From Terana coerulea (Eukaryota; Basidiomycota; Agaricomycetes; Polyporales; Phanerochaetaceae): a stretch of 15,401 bases of DNA. Shown one piece after another: positions 1 through 8,801 of the stretch. The translations under genes and the position numbers were made by a program. The stretch is taken from contig JAKOGH010000784.1 of the NCBI GenBank assembly GCA_024811115.1, positions 1-15,401 of the forward strand, given 5' to 3'. Positions within the stretch are counted from its first letter, which is position 1, and each line of letters starts with the position of its first letter. The notes under the pieces are model-generated. The model was given only the letters and a program-made list of their open reading frames with translations, was not told where the DNA came from and made no database searches.

Positions 1-87
1 GCCATCTCCGTGTTTATGCGATAGCAACTCATCGTCGAGGGCACCCGCACTGTTTGTGAGCGACATGGCGATGTTGTGCATGATGTC
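1..87 (-). pseudogene. Fragment of a fourth 7TM paralog, last exon only
   Basis: Read on the minus strand, 29 codons stay open from position 87 to the left edge and match the cytoplasmic tail of the neighbouring 7TM genes: HNIAMSLTNSAGALDDE here, against HHIAIHTPGSGSTSDEG in the copy at 334-1709 and VHNITVQPMDSATVLDEG in the copy at 5096-6429. Immediately upstream on the minus strand there is an in-frame TGA, and none of exons 1-5 can be found in the 246 bases before the next gene. It is therefore a 5'-truncated copy, or one whose upstream part is too damaged to read. It may continue to the left of the window. The match is short, so homology is likely but not certain. Confidence 0.55.
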
Positions 88-333
88 TAATCACAGCCGG
101 AGCGCTCACGAGTCACAGCGCTCCGACAAGCGGCGGCGGGTAGATACTGGAAACGAAACCTTCACTTAGGTGCTAAGTACCAGCCATAACTACTACTACT
201 TACTTATTATGAGAAGTCGACGACAAGAACATATGAAGTGGTAAGTCCAGACGCCTGAATCCAGTAGAGCAAGAAGTATAAGGCATTAGAGAGCTATAGC
301 GTAACGAGCCCAAACGAGAAGATACGCAAAGAA
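88..333. other. Intergenic stretch downstream of 7TM copy 1
   Basis: No coding signal. It holds the 3' flank of the 7TM gene at 334-1709. Positions 311-333 resemble 2752-2779, just past the second copy, and positions 268-300 resemble 4661-4698, downstream of the third copy. This suggests that the duplicated unit included untranslated sequence. Confidence 0.6.
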
Positions 334-1709
334 TCATGCATGAGACACGGCGAGGTCATCTGCAGGCAGACTACCTTCATCAGAAGTCGACCCACTACCT
401 GGAGTGTGTATGGCGATGTGGTGCGCGACGTCAACGTTGCGACTAGTTGAAGCGACGCCATCGGTGCAAAACTTGAGTTCTTTCGTGGCTGTTTGTCTCC
501 AAGAGTCGCTGGTCTCAGGTTGCTTCGTGAAGCCGAGGTACAAAATTATGACCATCAGAGTAGGGTAGAGGGTCTGCGAGCTCAATTTATGAGAATGCGC
601 ATTTGTGGGAGTGTATGGACGTACTGTGAACTGTGGACTTGGCGTGAGGGTAGCTTCAGCTGCCGGACCCCGCCACCTAGTACGTTGAGCCCGCCGAACA
701 CCAGCTGTGTAAAAACCGTCAGCACTACGGTAGATATATATCACGAGCAAGCGTAGGATTCGCTACATACAATGGTGACACAGTACAATGCGCCCGATTC
801 TATCAAAACAACAAAGAGTGTGCAGTAGAGCGCTTTGCGATGTCCTACGACGGAAACGACTTCACGGTGATACTGCCTATCAAAACACACTCGTGACTAC
901 GAGGTCTTATACGAAGTAGGTAGATGTGATGACGCACCAATATTTTAAGCCGACTAATCCTACAGAGGCGAGGTTCGTGAGCAGTGACGCAGCTCCAAAT
1001 GGCACGATGGAGACCATCAAATCTTTTGCAGGTGCTGTAGGTGTGGCGGAAACCACGACGGTCCAGATACCCGTCGCTGTGCAGCAGTTTCTCAGCATGT
1101 AAGCTATTGCCGGCCACAAAGAAAGCGCACCTAAGCTGAGCATCCAAAAGCACATAGGAGCGAGGACAATCCTCGTCTTGCACTCCCACAGTGCCCATGT
1201 CCTCCAAATCACAACAAGATCGCCCACTAAACTCTGTTGGCAAAGGGTTAAATCAATGGCGTGTATTTTGGCGTAGGCACCGAGAAGACGACGCACATTA
1301 AAAATTCCGCTAGCCGTGTTCATCACCTCAAACAAACTCCCATTGCATAGCACGGGTGCGGGTCCCCCACTCTGCAGGAACATGTAGGAGGCAAGGGCAG
1401 TGAGACCAGCAATATTGACCGTTGCAAGTGCGAACATTAGTGCCGTGACACCAGCAAGAGTGTACGTAGATTTTGTCTTATTCTTTCTGTTGCTGCTTGT
1501 GATTGTATTCAATATTTATCACCACCGGCAGCCCCTGGCACTCACAGAAACAGTATAACCACGGTAATAAAAGCCGCGAGGTTAACACCTATGCGTTAAT
1601 GAGCCTCAAAGAACCAGTGCACTATGCTGGACATATACGAACCATACATGATGGCGCCAACCAGCACAGAGGCGAGTTGTGCCCTGCCAGCGCTGAAGCA
1701 CATGGCCAT
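334..1709 (-). pseudogene. Orphan 7TM fungal membrane protein, copy 1 (best preserved)
   Basis: Six-exon gene: exons at 1643-1709, 1546-1588, 938-1492, 771-876, 625-704 and 334-573, joined by GT-AG introns of 51-66 bp. The product has seven hydrophobic segments: TM1 across the exon 1-2 join (GAIMYGVNLAAF), TM2 (LAGVTALMFALATVNIAG), TM3 ending in VGDLVVIWRTWALW, TM4 (IVLAPMCFWMLSLGAL), TM5 (LLTNLASVGLVGLKYW), TM6 with LIESGALYCVTI, and TM7 (TLYPTLMVIILYLG), then a polar tail of about 60 residues. The start was chosen because it places exon 1 as in the sister copies; a second ATG lies two codons downstream. Exon 3 (185 codons), exon 4 and exon 6 are open. Exon 5 is 80 nt instead of the 75 nt of the other copies, so its start (LVFGGLN) and end (ATLTPSPQFT) are in different frames and no other splice site restores the frame. 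The ligand and role of this basidiomycete family are unknown to me. It is likely a pseudogene, or a gene with one sequencing error. Confidence 0.75.
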
Positions 1710-2795
1710 CCAGGCTGCCCTATGGCTGAGTCTTTTTTAGTGAAGTGCGAGTGAAAAGGCCGGGTGTCTCGCGTATTATATGTACTGTTTTTGCCATTTG
1801 TCGCTGAGCTGTCCGTGTCCCTAAACCAGACAAAAGGCGATGACTGAAGCTGTGAGGCTTTGATTGACATAGGTTAGTGCGCCAAGACTAAGGACACGGA
1901 GGCAGGAACAGCACCTCTTTGTCTGGCGAAATGCGTAATATCAGTGACACTAGGCAGGAAGTATCGCGTCTATCTATCGTTGTCTCCTGCTTCGTGCGAT
2001 GGAGTAATGTTCTGAGCTCCCGATACCCGGCCGATTCGCAGTCGCGAGCACTAAGAAGGTGATCTGCTGGGAGTTGTAAGCGCACCGGTGCAAATCCGGA
2101 GTAGCGACTACTGACCTCTCAGAGTGGCGGCGGCGAAACAGATTGCACACAAGGAGAGTAGCCTTGTGACTGATGAGGTAGTACCAGAGCATACTAAATC
2201 GTCGCCGATGTGATCCTGAACCAGTGATATTATTCGGTCAGCGAAAGGTTCTCAGGGTACCATGCGAGAATACTTGCTTGCTCATGTTGCCTATGTCTCG
2301 TCCCCGAGTGGTATTTTGGTTCTTTCGATGGTTGTCCGGGCCTGGAGTGGTCGGCCAGAGGGTCAGCTCTGAGATCTGAGATCTGAGCGTCTGCGGTCGG
2401 GCCGGGCCGGGAGGCCCGGACACCTTGAGTAACGAGTTCGCTCTCCCGCCTTCGGTGCCTCCGTCGGACGCGGTCGACTCTCGGGCCACACCCTCGCCAC
2501 TCAGAGAACTTTTCATTAGTCCTAACTTCTCTAGGAAATCCAAATGCGCACATATCCGCGACCCGATAGGGCAATATCCCATGAGAAGGTCAAAGACCTT
2601 GGGTTGACTCGGAGACGATGTTCGCGACCAATTCGCAACAGCCTAGACAAATTTGAAGCTTAAGCAGAACGCCGCGCAGCATACCATATGCATTATACCC
2701 TTTAGCTATCAATGGGACTTCCCAATGCATGTAGACTGATGAAAACAAGGTCCAAACTCGTAAGATTACGCACAAAGAACATGCAGTTAGTGCTT
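1710..2795. other. Intergenic region between 7TM copies 1 and 2
   Basis: About 1.1 kb with no recognisable gene. The part next to copy 1 should hold its promoter, but no clear TATA box is seen. The middle (about 2230-2610) is GC-rich and carries an 11-bp inverted repeat around a short tandem repeat (annotated separately). Two overlapping minus-strand open frames of 114 codons lie there with low-complexity, arginine- and proline-rich translations and no known motif, so they are not called. The last 150 bases hold the 3' flank of copy 2. Confidence 0.5.
2333..2422. repeat. Inverted repeat enclosing CTGAGAT tandem repeat
   Basis: TGTCCGGGCCT at 2333-2343 is the exact reverse complement of AGGCCCGGACA at 2412-2422. 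The 68 bases between contain two and a half tandem copies of CTGAGAT (2369-2387), which also create overlapping AGATCT palindromes, and a GGGCCGGGCCGGG run. The arms could fold into a stem. It could be a relic of a small element or chance in GC-rich DNA. Confidence 0.6.
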
Positions 2796-4157
2796 CTACA
2801 CACTATAGCCGGGGTCTCCGAGAATTGTGGACTCGCTACGACGTTGGATCGCTTTTTCCTCGTCAGAAACAACCGCACTCTCTGTCAGCCGCATGGCAAT
2901 AGCGTGTGATGTGTCAATGTTGTCTGTCGTGGGGTTGCTGGAGCATGTACAAAATTTGAGTGCGGTCGTGTTCGTCCGGTTCCAGTCAGTTTTTCGGACT
3001 GTCTTGAGAGCCCGAGGCATAAGACGACAATAATCATGGTCGGGTATAGTGTCTGGCATTTCATTCGTCAGGCCATGAGAGAAACCGTGAGAGATCGTAG
3101 ACATACTGTAAACTGCGATGCCGTTGGTGTGAGGGTATCGTTGCCTAATTTTATGCTCGCGTTGATTCCTGTGAACACGATCTGGGCGAGAAGTTAGCTA
3201 TCTGATAGGTGCCAATCTGGATCGAGATGGCAACTTACAACGGTGACGCAGTACAATGCGCCGGACTCTATTAAGAGGATGAATATTACGCGGTGTAGTG
3301 CTTGGCGACGCCCCAAAACGGCGATTACTTCCTGGTGGTACTGCCTGTTCGGATTCTATTCATACAACGTCGTACAAGAGGGTGACACGCTCACGTACCA
3401 GTATTTCATGCTAATCAATCCTACAGACGCAAGGTTTGTAAGCAGCGTCGTAGCTGCGAACAGCGCGACGGAGATTGTCGCAGTGCGTGCCGATGCTGTA
3501 GGCGTAGCAGTGACAATGATTGACCAAATCCCTGAAACTGCGCCTTACAGTTAGAGCTTTGTGGTATAGCCAATCAAAGAAAGACCGCACCCAAGCTGAA
3601 TGTCCAGAAGCACACAGGTGCAATGATATATTTCGTTCTGCGTTCCCAAAGAACCCACGCTCGCCAGGCAACAATAGGATCGCCTACTAGGCACTGCTTG
3701 CATACAGTCAGTACCCATACGAAGATGTCTGTGTGGAGGAGACGACGCACGTTGACGACTCCAACGGTCACGTTCAACACCTCGAATGGATTGCCGTCCC
3801 ATGACGCATTCACGACTCTCCCGTTCTCGAATATGGAACGTGAAGAAAGCCGAGCCAGCAAAATGGACTGTGGCAAGCAGAAACATTAGCAGGGTGATGC
3901 CTGCGAGGGAGTACGTGGGCCTCGATTTGTCCTTTCTGGTGCTGCAGAAGCAACGCCGCCTTGGTTAAGGATATAAGTTTGCGTGCGAGCCACGCCACTT
4001 ACAGGAGCAACACTGCCGCCGTGATGAAGACTACGATGTTGACCCCTGCACTTCAATGAGCAGCTGTCGTCATCTGCTGTGCTGAGACACACGAACCGTA
4101 CATAATGGCTTCAACTAGCATCCAGGCAAGCCATTCCTTCGTGGCGCTCGGCGCCAT
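2796..4157 (-). pseudogene. Orphan 7TM fungal membrane protein, copy 2 (broken)
   Basis: Same six-exon plan as its neighbours: exons 4097-4157, 4003-4045, 3399-3941, 3239-3344, 3107-3181 and 2796-3052, with 51-61 bp GT-AG introns. Intron 4 has a good CTAAC branch site. Readable parts include EAIMYGVNIVVFITAAVLLL (TM1 over the micro-exon), YSLAGITLLMFLLATVHFAG (TM2), QCLVGDPIVAWRAWVLW (TM3), LLTNLASVGLISMKYW (TM5), LIESGALYCVTV (TM6) and TLYPTMIIVVLCLG (TM7). Lesions: a frameshift at about 3826-3836, where the sister copy reads FHTIFEEG in frame; a second frameshift at about 3565-3585; two stop codons within TAACTGTAA (3545-3553 on the plus strand); and a one-base loss at the A run 2990-2994 that shifts the tail. 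With this many lesions it is almost surely a pseudogene. The splice sites remain intact, suggesting fairly recent loss. Confidence 0.8.
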
Positions 4158-5095
4158 ATCACTAGCCATTGCAGAACGAGATCAAGACAGACGACGAGAG
4201 GCGTTCGAGCTTGGAGACGTTAAGACCAGGTGATATGACTGACACAATGGTTAGTAGAGAGAGGGAAGTTCTGTGTAGAGCGAGGCCCACAGAAGGCTCA
4301 GTGCTGGAACTGGTGTGGATCCTCGCGCGAATGCGGGAACGTTTTAAGTACCAGACGAGAGTCTGTGTTCTGAACATCGGCGACTATTGACCGGAACAGC
4401 ATAGAGCTAAAGAAGTAAAGTTTGTGACTCAGCTGACGGCCGGAATCGCTCAATCATCCTGCAGCTGTTATGCAGCGCGTGCATCGGAATCTTCGTTATG
4501 ATGACTCTCATGATTGAGTTTGGGCGTATGTGTTTGCTAGTTACGAATCACGATGATGATTGCCAGTGAATTGTCGACTTTCGCTTGCTTTGAGAGTTCG
4601 GGCCATTGGAGGTGACCACAGCCTCGCACAATGTTGCTGATCTAATTCCGCAGAAACGAGAGAAGCATCAATGTCGTATAGCATTACAGAGAGCTATTAA
4701 TCACACACACATGCGTTGATAGAACCAGTGTGGTCCGACATTGGTCGGCCTCATGTTGTGGGATTGAGCGCAGATTGATGTCCGAAGCCCGGGGAAGCAT
4801 ATCGGCGTTCAACAGACCTCAGTCAAGTGATTGAACCGTAATTCTTGCTCTTAACGCTCAAAACAATTCCAAGACACCTCTCCAAAGCGCTTACAAAATC
4901 CTCTCCTCGTGTTGTAGGACTCGTGAACAGTAACAGCAATGTAAACACAAATACGAGCCAAGTAGGGGTGGTTGCACATTCACGGCATGTCCAAATAATC
5001 CTATGTGAAACGTAAGATAATATGTCCACAAGAGAAGAGAATGGAACTACGCACGGCCAACACTCTACGCTGCTTCGTCTCATTCATAATGCTCC
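4158..5095. other. Intergenic region between 7TM copies 2 and 3
   Basis: No supported gene. Open frames on both strands at 4162-4390 overlap each other and have no recognisable domain. A minus-strand frame at 4823-5083 contains one hydrophobic run but no family motif and no link to the exons of copy 3. Positions 4661-4698 resemble the 3' flank of copy 1 (268-300) but lie about 400 bases beyond the stop of copy 3 rather than about 35, so roughly 360 bases may have been inserted here or lost there. Confidence 0.5.
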
Positions 5096-6429
5096 TCACG
5101 ACGCGTGCTTTGCTGTCTTTGCTGAGAGTGGACTCCCTTCATCGAGAACCGTCGCACTATCCATAGGCTGTACAGTGATATTATGTACCACGCCGTTGTC
5201 GTGATTTGCGGAATCTGTAAAGTGTGTCCGAAAATGAAGTGTCGTCATGTTGGTCCGATTCCAGTCAGTCACTTCGGTATGCTTCGTAAGACCAAGACAC
5301 AGGACAACGATGATCATGATAGGGTACATGGTCTTCAAGCCATTGATGAGGTCAGACCATGAGGGCGAGGCTGCACTAAGAAACATACCGTGGACTGCGC
5401 CACTATCTGCATGACGACATTCACAGCCTGGCTCCCACTTGCGCTGACTCCGATGAGCACAATCTAGGTATTCAAGCGATTAGCGAGAACGACTCGGCAG
5501 TACTGGAAACATACAATGGTGACGCAGTAAAATACGCCTGATTCTATCAGGAAAATGAGGATTGTGCGGCTCATTGCGTTGCGTCGCCCTATAATGGCAA
5601 CCACCTCTTGATGATACTGCCTAAATGAACATCAATGTGCGCAAACTCGTAGGTGGGGTGCACATGGGGACGTACCAGTACTTCATGCTAATGAGCACCA
5701 CAGGTACCGTTCGTGAGTAGCACAACTACTGCGAACATCCCAGTTGAGAGTGGGTTAACTTTGGCTGAAATGGCAGGTGAGGCGGCCGCTACCAGCGTCC
5801 ACACTCCGAATGCTACAGGTAGATGGTTAATTCACACAATGCAGGCTGCCACCAAGAAGACGCACCCAGGCTACAGACCCAGAAGCATACTGGGGCGATA
5901 ATGACTCGTGTCCTGCGCTCCCACAGGACCCACGCCCTCCAAATGACGATAGTATCGCCCACCAAGCACTGCTCATATGGAGAATTTCAGTACAGATACT
6001 AGCGTACGCAGCAGTCGGTTGCCGCACGTTGACAATGCCAATGCTCATGTCCAGCGCTGGTATTGAAGTCCCATCCCGCAAGGCGGGCATTCCCTCTTCG
6101 AAAATAGTGTGGAACGTGAAAGAGGTGACACTCGCAAAGTGCGCAGTAGAGAGCCCGAACATCAATGTGGCTATGCCAGGAAGGATGTACGCTGTGCGTG
6201 TTTTATTCTTCCTGTTGCTGTGAAGATAGAATGCTTGAGTTTGTTCAGGTGCGGATCCAAAGCGAACTTACAGCAGCAGCAGCAAGGCTGTGACAAAAAC
6301 ACAAGGTTGATGCCTGCATCTCAACAAGTTGAGTACTACGCTTAGATGCAATACTGTGATGAACGAACCATACATGATGGCTTCAGCCACCGTCGAGGCC
6401 AACTGCGCTCTCACCCCGGTAAAGGCCAT
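5096..6429 (-). pseudogene. Orphan 7TM fungal membrane protein, copy 3 (broken)
   Basis: Exons at 6369-6429, 6272-6313, 5676-6217, 5515-5620, 5389-5463 and 5096-5332; introns of 51-56 bp with GT-AG ends. Recognisable pieces are AEAIMYG at the end of exon 1, FTFHTIFEEG after TM2, QCLVGDTIVIWRAWVLW in TM3 (shifted frame), an intact exon 4 with FLIESGVFYCVTI, an intact exon 5, and exon 6 with TMYPIMIIVVLCLG followed by a polar tail (TDWNRTN). Lesions: exon 2 has 42 nt instead of 43, missing one base at the T run (6295-6299); a 4-nt deficit at about 5966-5985 shifts TM3; stops follow in the TM4-TM5 part; and TM5 is shortened and shifted before the exon 3 donor. This is a clear pseudogene whose splice sites are still sound. 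Confidence 0.8.
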
Positions 6430-6605
6430 AATAGGGACTACCACAACTTCGCTGCAAATCGGGACAGCCGGTCGGAGTTGTGGCGGGCTTCAGTCGGCTG
6501 AGGTAGGCTCGAGATACCACGGGATGTAGCGGCAGGGGAAGCAGGTACTGTCGGGAGGAAAAGTGGCCCCATGTAAGGTCCGGCTCTGCCCTCGGCGTGA
6601 ACCTT

Positions 6606-6654
6606 CATATCTTCAAACGAGCGCGGAATGTTTGAAGTGACCTGTGAAGATATG
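6606..6654. repeat. Nested inverted repeats, two alternative hairpins
   Basis: CATATCTTC (6606-6614) is complementary to GAAGATATG (6646-6654), and CTTCAAAC (6611-6618) is complementary to GTTTGAAG (6630-6637). The left arms overlap by four bases, so the two stems cannot form fully at once. Function unknown; it may be a protein binding site, a decayed element end or chance. Confidence 0.6.
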
Positions 6655-7012
6655 TCTCCTGCGCATGATCATCCCCAGCTGACAGTTGCAATCTCCCAAC
6701 AATCATGAGACGCCACCGACGTACTACACCCGTGGAATGCACAAAGCTGCAGCATGGGGCCTATCTCCGCTTTCAATATATGATTCCACACTCACCACAG
6801 CTATACGTGGCGGATAGAAGGCTCGTACTTACCCGGTATACCCTTCTTTATGACTGTAGGAGGAGGGAGCTTGAGTGTAACACGGCATGCCAGAAAGCCT
6901 AATCCCTTACAATCATTGATTCAATATAGCCCGGTGTTGATCACCCAGGTTTGTAGGCTGGTTGAAATCACTGTCAGTGCGTAGGCTCAAACGTTCGCTG
7001 ACCATGTGCTGG

Positions 7013-7405
7013 CTATATGCAGGCTGTGCACGTCCACAGAAGGAGCCCGAACGCGCTTGCGGAGGTGAGGTGTTGCCCGTTGCACGCTAGCGCAAGCATG
7101 ATCACACACGTAGGCAAACTTGCAATTATTGGAGAGCCACGGAAGGGCTGTAGGGATCTGCGCCCTAGCCTCCGTGCGGCGTGCCATATCCTGTAGAACG
7201 AGGCGGCGTCGCCGGTGTAGATGTACGCGGCGTGGGCAGACAAGGAGAATACGATGGTCACCGGACGGCGTTCGTTGTTGACAAGCGTCGTACCCGCCGC
7301 ACGAGGGAAGCTGACGGAAGGCGGAGGTGGCAGAGACGGCGGTAGAAGGCTAGAAGCGGAGGCAGAGGCGGAAGTGGAGCCTCGAGAGCAAGACGTGACT
7401 GTCAC
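7013..7405 (-). pseudogene. Possible coding remnant, unknown product
   Basis: An open frame of 131 codons including stop, starting at an ATG at 7405. The middle (RRPVTIVFSLSAHAAYIYTG, then DAASFYRIWHAARRLGR) uses mostly G or C at third codon positions and has a natural-looking composition, unlike the serine- and proline-rich start, which comes from a purine-rich low-complexity run at about 7300-7390. An overlapping plus-strand frame (7221-7505) is equally open, so this may be only a GC-rich shadow. No family is recognised, and no splice pattern links it to the neighbours. Confidence 0.2.
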
Positions 7406-7847
7406 ATGTCACGCATTGGGTGACGCGCCTTTTGGCCCGTTTTGGTCTTTGGCGTCGGGGCCAGTGGCGGCAAATACTCTGACGACTGACAGCATGCGCT
7501 TGTGACTCGAACCTAGCTCCTGCTCACGTTCACCAAGTTTCAGAGGGCGTTACCAGTAGGCAATCACAAATACATTTACCAGTAAATTAACGCTTACCAG
7601 CTCACTTCTGTCAGAATCTCAAGCGCTACCGTATTCAAAACGTTTCCATGCTAGACAAGCTGACCATCTCAGCGCTCAGCGCTCAGCATTCGCTGCGTCA
7701 TGAAGATAAACTTTGTACAGGAATGGGCGTATGCAGAGCCTCATCAACAGGACAAAGGTGCGCGCGCACGGCGGTGTTTCGTCTATACGATAGCGCTTTT
7801 CAACCCTATCAATGAACAGCTTCATACACCCCCATTTTTATCCTACC

Positions 7848-8142
7848 TGTAGAAGTGCAGCGCATACAGTGGCGTACACTCCTACCGAGGCCTAGAGGAA
7901 GCTAGGTTGGTTACTCACCTGATAGGTTGGCTTTGATACAAGTTAGTGGGTTGAGAGTTGTAAGAGTCTTATTAGAGTATGGCGCAGAGGGCTGCCTTAT
8001 ATACAATACTGGGTGGCTGTACTACAAACAGACACAAATAGGTACCAGGACAATAGACAATAGGCATCGTCATGGTGGAACCTGGTAGAACATTAGAGAA
8101 GATGTGAGCAGAGCGCTTACGGGCGTCTATCCTGACTCAACA
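7848..8142 (-). repeat. 3' LTR of the copia element
   Basis: 295 bp, TGTAGAAG at the plus-strand start and CTCAACA at its end. Comparing it by hand with the other LTR gives 17 substitutions (12 transitions, 5 transversions) and 6 one-base gaps, roughly 92% identity. It keeps the TATATAAGG box (minus strand, 7995-8003). Confidence 0.93.
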
Positions 8143-8154
8143 CTCCTCCTAACC
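8143..8154 (-). promoter_or_regulatory. Polypurine tract next to the 3' LTR
   Basis: On the minus strand GGTTAGGAGGAG abuts the TGTTGAG start of the 3' LTR. This purine run is in the position used to prime plus-strand DNA synthesis in LTR retrotransposons. Two pyrimidines interrupt its 5' side, so the working core is probably AGGAGGAG. Confidence 0.7.
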
Positions 8155-8194
8155 TAGCACGGCGTACTGCCTGCGCTGGTTCAGTCAGCGCTAG

Positions 8195-8801
8195 TTAGCA
8201 GCAATCGCGAAGTCCGAGCATTGGTCGGAACTTCTCAATCTTGACCCTGCCCAGATTCTTGGTAAAGATATCTGCGGGATTGTCAACGCCAGGTACGAAG
8301 AGTACTTCGACGTGGCCAGCTTCGGCGACGTCGCGAATGTAGTGGTAGCGAATGTCGATGTGCTTAGTGCGCTTTTCAGTAACAGGATTTTCCGAGACGA
8401 ATAGAGCGCCCTGGTTGTCGCTGCAGATGGGTACTTTCTCAAAGTTGTAACTGAGTTCAGAGAGGATATTTCGAATCCACATGACTTCTCGGGAGCAGTC
8501 GCTGAGTGCCATGTATTCGGCATCTTTAGTCGACGTTGCTACAGACTTCTGTGCGAAAGAGCTCCAGTTAAAAGCTCCTCCTGCAAGCATTAGCAGGAAG
8601 CCAGTCCGAGAAAGGCGGCCGGTTGGAAGCAGCCGCCCAATCTGCATCGGTGTACGCCACCAAGCCTAACCCGGGAAGAGCCGTCATACTCGAGTGTGTA
8701 GTTACGAGTGCCTGACAGGTAGCGGCAGATGTACAGTACTGTTCAGGTGGTCTTCGGACGGGTTCGCACTGAACTGTGCGAGCTTTATGACAGCGTCGCA
8801 A
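8195..8801 (-). pseudogene. Copia RNase H domain (frameshifted)
   Basis: Would remove the RNA strand during reverse transcription. Two frames join: the first gives AYTDADWAAASNR with the first catalytic aspartate (in the frame at 8568-8801), then the frame at 8195-8647 continues with FLLMLAGGAFNWSS, STKDAEYMALSDCSREVMW (catalytic glutamate), ICSDNQGALFVSENP (aspartate), KRTKHIDIRYHYIRD and PADIFTKNL, the usual C-terminal signature of copia polyproteins. A frameshift near 8620-8640 separates the two. The frame ends about 50 bp before the 3' LTR, normal for this class. Confidence 0.9.

Larger units (their letters stand above)
6430..7847. other. Intergenic region between the 7TM array and the retrotransposon
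   Basis: About 1.4 kb. It contains a nested inverted repeat (6606-6654) and a possible coding remnant (7013-7405), both listed separately. Otherwise only short open frames on both strands without known motifs. A triple run of CAGCGCT-like units lies near 7670-7690. Nothing else is recognised. Confidence 0.5.

Noticed and set aside
2040..2109. tRNA-like 70-mer: AGTCGC and GCGACT close the ends, with a B-box-like GGTGCAAATCC inside
   Set aside because: The anticodon stem does not pair, the T stem has a mismatch and the D arm is weak, so it does not fold as a tRNA.
2230..2582. Two overlapping 114-codon minus-strand frames
   Set aside because: They are in different frames of the same GC-rich DNA, with low-complexity translations and no motif. 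At most one could be real, and neither has support.
4162..4390. Open frames on both strands just upstream of copy 2
   Set aside because: They mirror each other, share no motif with the 7TM family and cannot be spliced to exon 1 in a consistent way.
4823..5083. 86-codon frame with a hydrophobic run, considered as an extra exon of copy 3
   Set aside because: It lies after the stop of copy 3, has no counterpart after the other copies and no family motif.
6271..6282. CAG triplet repeat
   Set aside because: It is the leucine run (CTG codons) of the TM1 micro-exon in copy 3, not an independent microsatellite.
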